A stretch of 35,111 nucleotides of DNA from Candidatus Gastranaerophilales bacterium (GTDB lineage: Bacteria > Cyanobacteriota > Vampirovibrionia > Gastranaerophilales > Gastranaerophilaceae): NCBI GenBank assembly GCA_944325115.1, contig CALUYX010000007.1, positions 1 through 35,111 on the forward strand, in the 5' to 3' direction. The position numbers were made by a program, and so were the translations under genes. Of this stretch, positions 7,140 to 16,186 are shown piece after piece; the stretch's first letter is position 1, and each line of letters starts with the position of its first letter. The notes beneath the pieces are model-generated. The model made no database searches. It had not been told where the DNA came from and was given only the letters and a program-made list of their open reading frames with translations.

Positions 7140-9787
7140 AATATGCAAAAAAAATAAGCACATTTTTACTGATACTTTTTGTATTTGCGTTCATTCCGCT
7201 TTCTTCTTTTGCAAAAGATTATGTTAGCGAGAAATTGAAAACAGGACAAAATGTTATCGTTAAAAAAGTAAGTGATAACCCGACTGTTACAATTGATACC
7301 TGGATAAAAACAGGTTCAATAAATGAAGATGACAAAAACTCGGGCGTTGCACATTTTCTTGAACATTTGTTTTTTAAAGGAACGGAAAAAAACCCGACAG
7401 GCACGTTTGATAGAGTTCTTGAAAGCAAGGGTGCAAATACAAATGCCGCTACAAGTAAGGATTTTACGCATTATTACATAACAATCCCCTCTAAAGATTT
7501 TGACCTTGCACTTTCTTTGCACTCTGATATGCTCCTAAATCCCCTTATTCCAAGAAAAGAGCTTGAAAAAGAGCGTCTTGTAGTGCTGGAAGAAATTTCT
7601 AAAGGAAATGACAGCCCTCAAAATGTTATGTGGGAAAATCTTTTTGCTCTGATATATGGACAAAATGAACCTAAGCACCCCTACTTTAGACCTGTGATAG
7701 GTAAAAAAGAAGTTATAGAAAAAATTACAAGAGAAGAGATTTTAGACTTCTATAATAAATTTTACGTCCCTGCGAATATGACAACTGTTATTGTAGGTGA
7801 TGTAGAACCTGAAGAAACAATAAGAAAAGTTGAAAAATACTTTGCTCCTCAAGGAGAAATAAAAGAATACCAAGAGCCTCTGTATCCTAAAATCCAACCG
7901 TTAAATAAAATTATTAGAGTAAATAAGGAAATGGATATAAACAGAGCTTATATGGCAATGGTCTTTAAAGCTCCAAAATTTAGAGAAGACAAGGATAACT
8001 ATGCACTTGATGTTTTAGCTACAATTTTAGGGGACTCAAAAAGCTCTAAACTTAATCAGATTTTAAAAGAACAAAAGCACCTTGTCTACAGCATAGACGC
8101 TTCTAATTCTACCTTTATGGATGATGGGTTATTTTCAATAACTGCAACACTTGACCCCAAGAACCTTGCAGATTGTGAAAAAGAAGTTCTGAATGAAATT
8201 AAGAAAATTCAAAACGGTGATGTTGCGCAGGCTGATATAAATAAAGCTAAAAATATGATTAAAACAGACACTTATTATTCTCGTGAATCAATTTCAAATA
8301 TTTCAAATGAAATAGGCTACTTGACATTGTTTTGGGGAACAACTGCATATTATGATAACTACTTAAATAACATAGATAAAGTTTCAAGAGCTGATGTTAT
8401 AAGAGTTGCAAAAAAATATTTGACACTAAATAAATTTGCGGTTTCAACAGTTGTACCAAAAGAAGACAATCTAAAAGAGGTGGCACACATTGCAGCGGCA
8501 GCAAAAATCCCCACTGAGCCTAAGATTCTCGAACAAAACAAAAACACTACAAAGTATCTTCTCTCTAACGGGGCTGAGCTTATAATAAAGAAAAACACTT
8601 CAAATTCAATTATAGCAATAGATATAGAGGCAAAAGGCTCTAAAATATTTGAAAAAACACCCTCAACAGGTTTGCTTGCGGCAGCTACCGTAAAACAAGG
8701 TACAAAAAAATACTCAAACTCCGAGCTTGCAAATCTTCTTGATGAAAAAGGGATAAAGCTTGGTTTGTCCTCAGGTGTCGATACTTTCTCTATTGCAATG
8801 CAGACAACCTCAAACGAGCTTGACAGTGCACTTAATGTGTTGGATGAGATTGTAAATAATCCTGTTTTTTCAACGTCTGAAACAGAAAAAATGAAATCCT
8901 TAAAAGAAGCTGACTTGAAAAAGGTTCAGGATAACGCTATGTCAATAGGGCTTGATGAATTTAAAAAGATAGCCTTTGGCGGCACATACTACGGTCAAAA
9001 TTCAAAGTATTTGCTTGAAAAAATTCCATCAATTACTCCTGATGATTTAAAAGAGTATTATGGCAACATTTTGGATGCAAAAAACATAGCAATAACCGTT
9101 GTGGGAAATGTTGACGATAAAAAAATAATTGAAAAAATGGAGTCTGTTTTTTCTTCTAAATCAGCAAGAAAAGTTGACTACAAAAGCGAAAAGATGAACA
9201 CTTTTGTGCCTCAAAAAAATGTTGATGCGGTTTTTATAAAACCTGATACTCAAACAGCGTGGGTCTTTGTGGGGTACAAAACTTGTCCTATATACAACGA
9301 AAAAGATATAGCAACTCTTAAAGTAATAAATGCAATTTTAGGTGAAGGTATGAGCTCAAGACTTTTTCAAAATCTAAGAGATGAAAAGGGTCTTGCCTAT
9401 ACTGTAGGCTCAACCGTTCTGCAGAATATCTTGGACGGTGTATTTATAGCGTACATTGGTACAAATAATCAAAGCGTAGATGTTGCAAAGCAAGGAATGC
9501 TAAATGAAATTGCCGCACTCAAAAGTGAATATGTAACGCAAAAGGAATTGCAGGAAGCTAAAGACAAAATTTTAGGCAACCTTGTGATTTCCATCGAAAC
9601 AAATATGGATGACGCTTCACTCCTTGGATATTGGGGTGTAAGCGGCAGAGATATTGATTACCTTGAAAAATACAAAAAACAAATAAGTGAAGTTAGCCAA
9701 AATGACATTTTGGAATTTGCAAATAAATATTTCTCAAAACCTTACATATCAACAGTTGTAAAGGCATCAGATTCTGTGTTAAAATAA
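7136..9787 (+). CDS. Exported M16 family zinc metallopeptidase, two-domain (PqqL/insulinase-like)
   Basis: An 883-residue peptidase with a signal peptide (about 1-26, ending SSFA). The first M16 half has the inverted zinc motif HxxEH (H73, E76, H77 in HFLEH) and the distal glutamate in VVLEEISKG (E152 or E153, about 76 residues later). The second half (about 470-883) lacks HxxEH but keeps the GMSSRLFQNLRDEKGLAY substrate-binding signature of the non-catalytic M16 lobe. The fused active plus inactive lobes form one clamshell enzyme that degrades or trims peptides in the periplasm. A GGGGG-type ribosome site lies 7 bases before the start. It overlaps the radical SAM gene by 4 bases and precedes the helicase by 7. 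Confidence 0.93.
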   Translation: MKYAKKISTFLLILFVFAFIPLSSFAKDYVSEKLKTGQNVIVKKVSDNPTVTIDTWIKTGSINEDDKNSGVAHFLEHLFFKGTEKNPTGTFDRVLESKGANTNAATSKDFTHYYITIPSKDFDLALSLHSDMLLNPLIPRKELEKERLVVLEEISKGNDSPQNVMWENLFALIYGQNEPKHPYFRPVIGKKEVIEKITREEILDFYNKFYVPANMTTVIVGDVEPEETIRKVEKYFAPQGEIKEYQEPLYPKIQPLNKIIRVNKEMDINRAYMAMVFKAPKFREDKDNYALDVLATILGDSKSSKLNQILKEQKHLVYSIDASNSTFMDDGLFSITATLDPKNLADCEKEVLNEIKKIQNGDVAQADINKAKNMIKTDTYYSRESISNISNEIGYLTLFWGTTAYYDNYLNNIDKVSRADVIRVAKKYLTLNKFAVSTVVPKEDNLKEVAHIAAAAKIPTEPKILEQNKNTTKYLLSNGAELIIKKNTSNSIIAIDIEAKGSKIFEKTPSTGLLAAATVKQGTKKYSNSELANLLDEKGIKLGLSSGVDTFSIAMQTTSNELDSALNVLDEIVNNPVFSTSETEKMKSLKEADLKKVQDNAMSIGLDEFKKIAFGGTYYGQNSKYLLEKIPSITPDDLKEYYGNILDAKNIAITVVGNVDDKKIIEKMESVFSSKSARKVDYKSEKMNTFVPQKNVDAVFIKPDTQTAWVFVGYKTCPIYNEKDIATLKVINAILGEGMSSRLFQNLRDEKGLAYTVGSTVLQNILDGVFIAYIGTNNQSVDVAKQGMLNEIAALKSEYVTQKELQEAKDKILGNLVISIETNMDDASLLGYWGVSGRDIDYLEKYKKQISEVSQNDILEFANKYFSKPYISTVVKASDSVLK

Positions 9788-9794
9788 AAAAACA

Positions 9795-12116
9795 ATGTAC
9801 GGATTTGATTTTGAGCTGGACGATTTCCAAAAAGAGGCAATCGAGCACATAAAAAACGGTAAAAGTGTTGTTGTCTGCGCCCCAACGGGTGCGGGCAAAA
9901 CTTGCATCGCACAAAGCGCTATTCACTTGGCTCTTGAAAATGGTACAAGAATTTTCTACACTACACCTCTTAAGGCTTTATCCAACCAGAAATATTTTGA
10001 TTTCTCACGCAAATACGGTGAAGAAAACGTAGGGCTTTTAACGGGTGATACAACAATTAACCGTGAGGCTCAAATTGTCGTTATGACAACTGAAGTCTTT
10101 AGAAATATGCTCTATGGTACAACTTTTGGTACACTAAAAGACAACTTAAAAGATGTCAGATATGTTGTCTTAGATGAAGTTCACTATATGAATGACGAGC
10201 AAAGAGGTACTGTATGGGAAGAAAGTATTATCTATTGCCCGACAAATATCCAAATAATAGCTCTTAGTGCTACTGTTCAAAATTCAAAACAGTTAACCAA
10301 CTGGATTAATACCGTTCACTCGGGAACAGAGCACGTATTTACCGATTTTCGCCCCGTACCTTTAAGGTTTTATTATTATGACAGCTCTAAACCCGATACC
10401 GTGCTGCCTCTTTTAACACCTGATGGCAAGTTGAATAAAAAAATTAAGCCTGAGAGCAAGTATAAGTATTTTAACAAGAAAAATACCGTTAAAAATCCTG
10501 TTGCGTCAATTACTATGGCGCTTAAAGAAAAAAATATGCTCCCTGCGATATATTTTACTTTTTCTCGCAAAAAATGTGATGAAAATGCTAAAAAATGTGC
10601 CACTCTTGAACTTTTAACAAAAGAGGAAAGCATTAAAATAAACACTCTTGTTGATGAATATATTAAAGAAAACCCATACCTTGAAAATAATCCTCAGGTT
10701 GAATTGATTAAAAAGGGTGTAGCCTCTCACCATGCAGGTTTGCTTCCGGGGTGGAAAGTCCTTGTAGAGCGTTTGTTCCAACAAGGGTTAATAAAAATGG
10801 TCTTTGCAACGGAAACTCTTGCTGCGGGAATTAATATGCCTGCTCGCACAACCGTTATAAGTTCAATCTCTAAAAGAACCGATGAGGGGCATAGAATGCT
10901 CAGCGCAAATGAGTTTTTGCAAATGTCAGGACGTGCAGGCAGACGCGGCATGGACGAGATTGGCTATGTTGTAATTGTGGGCACACCTTTTCAGACTCCA
11001 GAGGAAGTTGCAACATTAGCAACATCTGAAGCTAACCCTCTTGAGAGCAAGTTTTCTCCTTGTTATTCAATGGTGTTGAATCTCCTGCAGCGCTTTAGTT
11101 TGGATGAGGCAAAAGAGCTTATATTAAAGACTTTTGGCTATTATTCTTCATCAGATAGAATCTCTCCTCTTTTGGCGCAAATGGAAGAGTATAAAAATAT
11201 AACAGATGCCGCTAAAGACTATAAATGCCAATATGGTCTTAAAAATGAGGATTTTATAGAGTACAACAAATTAAAAAATATGTATGTTGAAACAAGGAGT
11301 ATTTTTAAAACTCTTAAAAGACAAGCGCACAAATCGGGCAAAAAAGACGCCCCCGAGGTTGCTGAGTTTGGCAGAAAATCAAAAGAGCTTTTAAGAAAAA
11401 TTGAACTCTTTGGCTGCAATGAATGCAAAGTTTATAAAAAACACAAAAAAGAACTTGAGCTTCTTGCACGCTATGAGAAGAAAATGCGCAACTTAAAAAA
11501 AGAAATAGAGTTTCAAAAAGACATATACTGGCAAAAGTTTCTTGCGCACAAAAGTATTTTAGAAATAACAGGAAATCTTGTTGATAATTTCCCAACCGAG
11601 CGCGGCAAGGTTACTATGGTGCTTAGGACAGAAAATGAACTTTATCTTTCCGAGATTATTTTAAGCGGGCTTTTAGATAATCTTGAACCGTATGAACTGG
11701 CATCTGTCATCTGTGCCATAGCTTGTGAAGAGATGAGAACTAAAGACGAGTGCGTGACAAATCCTCCAAGTCAAAATGTGAGAAAAGTTTTGAATAAAAT
11801 AAAAGATTTAAGAAGAAAAATCTTTATTCTTGAGCGCGATTATCATATAGAAAACCCTATGAATCTGCACTCACACTTCTGTTCTTTAATTGAATTTTGG
11901 GTAAATTCGGATAATGAAGATACATCTTCCATTGTTGCGTGGGATGAGATGTTTAAAGACAGTGAATTTTCGCAAGGTGATGTTGTAAGAGCATTCAAGC
12001 GCACAATTGACATCTTGCGCCAGATTACAATTATAGAAGGTATTAGCTCAAACCTTGTTGAAAATGCTAAAAAAGCAATTCGCTCAATAAACAGAGAACC
12101 TGTGAATGTAGATTAA
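9795..12116 (+). CDS. DExH-box RNA helicase of the Ski2/Mtr4 type with DSHCT-like C-terminus
   Basis: A 773-residue superfamily 2 helicase. Motif I is APTGAGKT (29-36), motif II DEVH (127-130), motif III LSAT, then FATETLAAGINMPART and motif VI QMSGRAGRRGMD. The region after about residue 450 is helical and basic, like the C-terminal part of DSHCT helicases. This is the family of yeast Mtr4/Ski2, actinobacterial HelY and plant ISE2, common in cyanobacteria, and is expected to act on RNA turnover or ribosomal RNA. It is the third gene of the radical SAM/M16 unit, 7 bases after M16, without a clear Shine-Dalgarno. It ends 4 bases from the convergent glmS, with no terminator between. Confidence 0.93.
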   Translation: MYGFDFELDDFQKEAIEHIKNGKSVVVCAPTGAGKTCIAQSAIHLALENGTRIFYTTPLKALSNQKYFDFSRKYGEENVGLLTGDTTINREAQIVVMTTEVFRNMLYGTTFGTLKDNLKDVRYVVLDEVHYMNDEQRGTVWEESIIYCPTNIQIIALSATVQNSKQLTNWINTVHSGTEHVFTDFRPVPLRFYYYDSSKPDTVLPLLTPDGKLNKKIKPESKYKYFNKKNTVKNPVASITMALKEKNMLPAIYFTFSRKKCDENAKKCATLELLTKEESIKINTLVDEYIKENPYLENNPQVELIKKGVASHHAGLLPGWKVLVERLFQQGLIKMVFATETLAAGINMPARTTVISSISKRTDEGHRMLSANEFLQMSGRAGRRGMDEIGYVVIVGTPFQTPEEVATLATSEANPLESKFSPCYSMVLNLLQRFSLDEAKELILKTFGYYSSSDRISPLLAQMEEYKNITDAAKDYKCQYGLKNEDFIEYNKLKNMYVETRSIFKTLKRQAHKSGKKDAPEVAEFGRKSKELLRKIELFGCNECKVYKKHKKELELLARYEKKMRNLKKEIEFQKDIYWQKFLAHKSILEITGNLVDNFPTERGKVTMVLRTENELYLSEIILSGLLDNLEPYELASVICAIACEEMRTKDECVTNPPSQNVRKVLNKIKDLRRKIFILERDYHIENPMNLHSHFCSLIEFWVNSDNEDTSSIVAWDEMFKDSEFSQGDVVRAFKRTIDILRQITIIEGISSNLVENAKKAIRSINREPVNVD

Positions 12117-12120
12117 TTAT

Positions 12121-13971
12121 TTATTCTACCGTTACAGATTTTGCAAGGTTTCTTGGCTGGTCGACATCTTTACCCAAGTATTCTGCTATGTAGTATGCAA
12201 GAAGCTGCAAGACTACTATGTTTAGAGCGGGAGATAAAGTGTCTGACACATCAGGTATTAAAAGCACATCGTCAAATAAGTCTTTGTGCTTTTTATCAAT
12301 GTAGTTTGATACGCCGATGAGCCTTGCTTGTCTTGCTTTTGCTTCTTCGCAGTTGGACATAACTTTATCGTATACAAGCCCTTTATTTAATATTGCAAGA
12401 ACAGGCATAGTTTCATCCAACATTGCTATAGGTCCGTGCTTTAATTCTCCCGCACTATAGCCTGTTGCATTGATATAACTTATTTCTTTAAGTTTTAGTG
12501 CGCCCTCAAGTGAAGTCGGGTAGTTGATGCCGCGAGCAATAAATATAAAATCTTTAAAGCTTGAGTACTTTTTAGCCACCGCTTTAATTTTTTCCGTGTC
12601 GTTTGTAACGGTTTCAATTTTATTTGGCAGCTCAAGCAGCTCTTGTTTAAGAGAGATTATTTCTTTGTCTTTAATGCTCTCGGGGTTTATTTTTTGTGTA
12701 ATAAACATTGTTAACAGATACAATGATAAAAGCTGTGCCATATAAGACTTCGTAGCTGCAACAGATACCTCAATGCCGGCGTTAACGGGCAGCAAACTAT
12801 CAGCTAATCGAGCCATTGTGCTGTCGGGTCTGTTTGTAATTATAACAACATGCGAGCCTTTTTCTTTTACCTGTTTAATTGCAGTAATTGTATCTGCAGT
12901 TTCACCTGATTGAGATATGCCTATTACAAGAGTGTTATTATCAGCTATTGTATCTCTGTAAATATATTCGCTTGAGGCTTCAACATCAGTTGGGATTTTA
13001 GCAAATTTTTCAAGAATGTATTTACCGACAAGTCCCGCATGTAGTGACGTTCCGCAAGCAATGATTTGAATTCTTTTTATGTTTTTTATTTCATTTTCGC
13101 TTAATTTCACATCTTGCAGAGTTATTTGAGATTTTGAGTCTTTTAATTTTCCGCTAAGCACATTTCTTGCAACGTCGCTTTGCTCGTGAATTTCTTTTAA
13201 CATGTAGTGCTTATAGCCCATTTTAGAAAGTGCTACGGGTTCAAAAGGCAGCATTTCAACCTTGTTTTCAAGGATGTTGCCGTTTAAGTCAGTTATTTTA
13301 ATAGAATCTTTTTTAACTTCTGCTACCTGATTGTCATTTAGGTAGATTGCTTTTTTTGTGTATTCAATAATGGCGGGGATATCACTTGCTATAAAGTTTT
13401 CACGCTCTCCAACACCAATGATTAGGGGGGCATTTTTTCTTGCAACAATTATTCTGTCGGGCAATGTTCTGTGCATAGCACAAAATGCATACGCGCCGTT
13501 AATTTTTTTAACGGCTGAGGTCATAGCTTTAAGCAGGTCTTTGCATTTAGAAAATTCATGCGCTATAAGATGAGCCGCAACTTCGGAATCGGTTTGAGAT
13601 TTAAACTCACAGCCGCATTTTTCAAGCTCTGCTTTTAGTTCTTTATAGTTTTCGATAATACCATTGTGAACCACAACAAGGCTGCCACAGTTGCAAGTGT
13701 GCGGGTGAGCGTTAAGCTCTGTAGGAAGACCATGTGTCGCCCAGCGAATGTGACCTATACCGCAAGTGGATTTGTTACAGATGTCTTGTACTGAGCTTAA
13801 AACATCCCTTAGGTTATTTAATTTCCCGGGTGCTTTAAAAATCTCTATTTTGTTTTTTGTCATAAGGGCAACGCCTGATGAGTCGTAGCCTCTGTATTCG
13901 AGATATGAAAGTCCCTTTAAAAGAACTTCGCTTGCTTTTGAATTTCCTATATATCCTACTATTCCGCACAT
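12121..13971 (-). CDS. glmS: Glutamine-fructose-6-phosphate aminotransferase (isomerizing)
   Basis: A 616-residue enzyme that makes glucosamine-6-phosphate from fructose-6-phosphate and glutamine, the first step toward peptidoglycan and lipopolysaccharide amino sugars. The N-terminal glutamine amidotransferase domain starts MCGIVGYIG with nucleophile C2. It is followed by two SIS sugar-isomerase domains (ACGTSLHAG, SGETADT, and KLKEISYINATGYSAGELKHGP) and the conserved C-terminal DQPRNLAKSVTVE. Length is normal. The ATG has AGGA 9 bases upstream. No glmS ribozyme could fit in its short leader, but an 8-bp palindrome covers the leader and -10 region. Confidence 0.98.
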   Translation of the reverse strand: MCGIVGYIGNSKASEVLLKGLSYLEYRGYDSSGVALMTKNKIEIFKAPGKLNNLRDVLSSVQDICNKSTCGIGHIRWATHGLPTELNAHPHTCNCGSLVVVHNGIIENYKELKAELEKCGCEFKSQTDSEVAAHLIAHEFSKCKDLLKAMTSAVKKINGAYAFCAMHRTLPDRIIVARKNAPLIIGVGERENFIASDIPAIIEYTKKAIYLNDNQVAEVKKDSIKITDLNGNILENKVEMLPFEPVALSKMGYKHYMLKEIHEQSDVARNVLSGKLKDSKSQITLQDVKLSENEIKNIKRIQIIACGTSLHAGLVGKYILEKFAKIPTDVEASSEYIYRDTIADNNTLVIGISQSGETADTITAIKQVKEKGSHVVIITNRPDSTMARLADSLLPVNAGIEVSVAATKSYMAQLLSLYLLTMFITQKINPESIKDKEIISLKQELLELPNKIETVTNDTEKIKAVAKKYSSFKDFIFIARGINYPTSLEGALKLKEISYINATGYSAGELKHGPIAMLDETMPVLAILNKGLVYDKVMSNCEEAKARQARLIGVSNYIDKKHKDLFDDVLLIPDVSDTLSPALNIVVLQLLAYYIAEYLGKDVDQPRNLAKSVTVE

Positions 13972-13987
13972 AAATTTAATTCCTCGC

Positions 13988-14014
13988 TGTGTAATTCAGT
14001 TATTTTATTACACA
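13988..14014 (-). promoter_or_regulatory. Operator-like palindrome in the glmS leader/promoter
   Basis: TGTGTAAT (13988-13995) and ATTACACA (14007-14014) form a perfect 8-bp inverted repeat with an 11-base spacer. It overlaps the likely glmS -10 box (ATTTTA on the plus strand, 14002-14007) and ends before the ribosome binding site. The position suits a repressor site; there is no T-run as a terminator would have. Confidence 0.45.
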
Positions 14015-14030
14015 AGATTTTTCTAATCAA
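14002..14030 (-). promoter_or_regulatory. glmS promoter
   Basis: On the minus strand TTGATT (14025-14030) and TAAAAT (14002-14007) are spaced by 17 bases. They sit just after the mtnA stop, so glmS can be transcribed separately from the ruvC-mtnA run. Confidence 0.55.
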
Positions 14031-14031
14031 A

Positions 14032-15090
14032 TTAAGATTTCATAAAGAGTTTATGAAGTTCGTTTGGCTTAAAAATACCCTCTTCCGTTATAATACCCTT
14101 AATAAGCTCGTTTGGTGTAACATCAAAGCTCGGGTTAATAACCTTTACACCCTCGGCGCAAATTCTTTTCCCGTTAATAACGGTTACTTCTTCTTCACTC
14201 CTTAGCTCAATCGGTATCTCATCTCCGCTTTTAATTGACATATCAATTGTAGATTTTGGTGCTGCGATGTAGAAGGGAACATTATAGTATTTTGCTGCTA
14301 TTGCAACTGTACAAGTTCCTATTTTATTTGCCGTGTCACCGTTTGCGGCAATTCTGTCTGCCCCGACTACAACAAGGTCTATCATGTCTTTTTTCATAAA
14401 ATAAGAGCACATGCCATCTGTTATAAGTGTAACAGGGATTCCGTCTTCAACAAGTTCAAAAGTTGTAATGCGAGCGCCTTGTTGCCTTGGACGTGTTTCA
14501 TCCGCAAAGACTTGAACAGTGTTGTCTTTAGCATAAGCACTTCTTACAACGCCAAGAGCCGTGCCGTATCCGACCGTTGCAAGAGCTCCTGCATTACAGT
14601 GAGTTAAAATTGTTGCGCCTTTAGGTACAATTTGCGCCCCAAAGTCACCTATTCTTTTGTTTATTTCAATATCTTCATTTTCAAGTTTTATGGCGTTTTC
14701 AATGAGCGCTTTTGTTATTTGCTCTTTTGTACCGCCTTTTTCAATTATTTTTAGCTGTTCGTTTAGTGCCCAGCTTAAATTTACTGCCGTAGGACGAGAA
14801 GAGTTTATATATTCTATTCCTTTTTTAAGTTCTTCAACAAAGTTTTGTTCTCCTTTTTCAAGAAGCTCTATAGCGCAAAGTGCAGCGCCGTGAGCGCCTG
14901 AGATACCAATAGCAGGTGCGCCTCGCACTATCATGGTTTTAATGGCGTCATACATTTGTTGTGTTGATGTTATGTCTACTTTTTTATATTCATATGGTAT
15001 TAAAGTTTGGTCAACCATGCGAGAAGCACCCTTTAGGTCGCCCGTTTTAACCCATTCAACAGTTTTTATTTTTGAATGAAATTCGCTCAT
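14032..15090 (-). CDS. mtnA: S-methyl-5-thioribose-1-phosphate isomerase
   Basis: A 352-residue enzyme of the methionine salvage pathway, converting methylthioribose-1-phosphate to methylthioribulose-1-phosphate. It belongs to the eIF2B-related family and shows RGAPAIGISGAHG, the catalytic C165 in THCNAGAL and D245 in GADRIAANGDTANKIGT, matching the Cys/Asp pair of the Bacillus enzyme. Length is typical. The start has AGGA 8 bases upstream and lies 9 bases after the stop of the membrane protein gene. Its substrate derives from methylthioadenosine released when the speH product is used for spermidine. The rest of the salvage pathway is not in the window. Confidence 0.95.
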   Translation of the reverse strand: MSEFHSKIKTVEWVKTGDLKGASRMVDQTLIPYEYKKVDITSTQQMYDAIKTMIVRGAPAIGISGAHGAALCAIELLEKGEQNFVEELKKGIEYINSSRPTAVNLSWALNEQLKIIEKGGTKEQITKALIENAIKLENEDIEINKRIGDFGAQIVPKGATILTHCNAGALATVGYGTALGVVRSAYAKDNTVQVFADETRPRQQGARITTFELVEDGIPVTLITDGMCSYFMKKDMIDLVVVGADRIAANGDTANKIGTCTVAIAAKYYNVPFYIAAPKSTIDMSIKSGDEIPIELRSEEEVTVINGKRICAEGVKVINPSFDVTPNELIKGIITEEGIFKPNELHKLFMKS

Positions 15091-15099
15091 TTTTGTTTC

Positions 15100-15606
15100 C
15101 TATTCTATTTTTATGTCTATTTCTTCAATGTCGTCAGGTCTTTTTTCAAACTGCTCAAGCAAAAATACTGCTCCCATAGCTGTTGTTGAGTTAGTAAGTG
15201 CTGCTACTATTGCTATCATTATTATGATTATGAAAAATAACCAAAGAGAATCAAACCTTATAAGATATTGCAGTCCATAGCCGTAATGGTAGCCGTTTAT
15301 GAAGGGTAATATTTTATTTATGAGCGGTGCAAGTTTTAGAAAAATTAAAGTAAGCGGAGTGAATATTAAAAAGAAACTTACTGTTGAGCAAAAACCGCAA
15401 AGTCCGCCAAGGGCTGCTGCCTGTTGGTTTTCAAGAAAACCTATTTTGTTTGTTTTTCTCATATACAGAATGACTGCAGGTGCACATAAAAGTGCAAGTG
15501 CAAATGTTACTAACCCTATAAGAAAGTTAAAAGACCCAAAAATTGCAAGTATTGCGCCCAGTATAACGCTGTAGAGCATTGCTTGTTTTGCAATTAAACT
15601 ATTCAT
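15100..15606 (-). CDS. Small integral membrane protein of unknown function
   Basis: A 168-residue hydrophobic protein that I do not recognise. It has about four membrane segments (roughly 9-28, 30-48, 64-90 and 119-150), a short basic loop (YMRKTNK) and an acidic cytosolic-looking tail (EKRPDDIEEIDIKIE). The glycine-rich ALGGLCGFCS stretch within the third segment suggests tight helix packing. The first eight bases of the gene overlap the end of ruvC, and mtnA follows after 9 bases, so it is in the ruvC operon. It could be a DUF4199-like or general polytopic protein; no function is claimed. Confidence 0.75.
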   Translation of the reverse strand: MNSLIAKQAMLYSVILGAILAIFGSFNFLIGLVTFALALLCAPAVILYMRKTNKIGFLENQQAAALGGLCGFCSTVSFFLIFTPLTLIFLKLAPLINKILPFINGYHYGYGLQYLIRFDSLWLFFIIIIMIAIVAALTNSTTAMGAVFLLEQFEKRPDDIEEIDIKIE

Positions 15607-16096
15607 TTATGCACTCCTTGTTTTTAATTTCTAAATTTCTGGCATGACATATGCCAATTGCTATTGAATCTATCGTATCATCAAGCTTTGTGTTGGGATT
15701 AAGTTCAACATATCTTCCCACCATTGATTTTACTTCATCTTTACTTGCTCTGCCATGGCCTGTGAGGACTTGTTTAACGACAATCGGAGTGTATTCTCCT
15801 GTTTCAACTCCTGATTCTTCTAATGCTGCAAGTATAACCCCCCGAGCTTGCGCGACAGGGATAATTGTCTTTTGGTTTTTAAAGAAAAAAAGCTGTTCTA
15901 TGGCAGCGCTTTGAGGACTAAATGACGAACATATCTGTTTTATGTCACGATAAATCTCCGCCAGTCTTTTTTGGTGTGGCAAGTCTTTATCCGTTTGAAT
16001 AGAACCGCATGAAACAAGGGTATAAGAGTCACCTTGTGCCTCGATAATACTGTAGCCTGTTATCCCAATACCGGGGTCTATTCCTAAAATCCTCAT
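15599..16096 (-). CDS. ruvC: Crossover junction endodeoxyribonuclease RuvC
   Basis: A 165-residue Holliday junction resolvase acting with RuvAB in recombination. The four acidic catalytic residues are visible at the positions expected from E. coli: D7 in LGIDPG, E67 in AIEQLFF, D140 and D143 in LDDTIDSIAIGICHAR. The motif GHGRASKDEV is also present. The ATG lies only 6 bases after a TATAAT and lacks a Shine-Dalgarno sequence, so the message is probably leaderless. The start codon is inside one arm of a perfect 13-bp inverted repeat. It heads the run ruvC, membrane protein, mtnA. Confidence 0.96.
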   Translation of the reverse strand: MRILGIDPGIGITGYSIIEAQGDSYTLVSCGSIQTDKDLPHQKRLAEIYRDIKQICSSFSPQSAAIEQLFFFKNQKTIIPVAQARGVILAALEESGVETGEYTPIVVKQVLTGHGRASKDEVKSMVGRYVELNPNTKLDDTIDSIAIGICHARNLEIKNKECINE

Positions 16097-16121
16097 AAGA
16101 CAATTATATTATGAGGATTTT
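16086..16121. repeat. 13-bp perfect inverted repeat over the ruvC start and promoter
   Basis: AAAATCCTCATAA (16086-16098) and its exact reverse complement (16109-16121) are separated by 10 bases. The left arm includes the ruvC ATG and next codons; the loop holds the -10 box; the right arm lies in the promoter spacer. It could be an operator. In a leaderless transcript only one arm would be transcribed from the ruvC promoter, so an RNA hairpin is less likely. Confidence 0.6.
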
Positions 16122-16130
16122 TATGGTCAA
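16103..16130 (-). promoter_or_regulatory. ruvC promoter
   Basis: On the minus strand TTGACC (16125-16130), a 16-base spacer and a perfect TATAAT (16103-16108) precede the ATG by 6 bases. This is the closest match to a consensus sigma-70 promoter in the window. Confidence 0.7.
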
Positions 16131-16161
16131 AATATTAATATAAATTTATAGGCAAAATAAA

Positions 16162-16186
16162 ATGCGACTTGTAAAACAAATCGCAT
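16162..16186. repeat. Small hairpin between ruvC and the beta-galactosidase
   Basis: ATGCGA and TCGCAT pair, then after one C/A mismatch TTGT pairs with ACAA around a three-base AAA loop. There is no following T-run, so it is not an obvious terminator. On the plus strand the same bases read as an eight-codon ORF, which is probably accidental. The wider gap 16097-16342 otherwise holds the two promoters and a Fur-box-like sequence (16212-16230). Confidence 0.4.

Noticed and set aside
12100-12140. Terminator between the helicase and glmS
   Set aside because: Only a 5-bp GTAGA/TCTAC pairing with an AT-rich loop; too weak.
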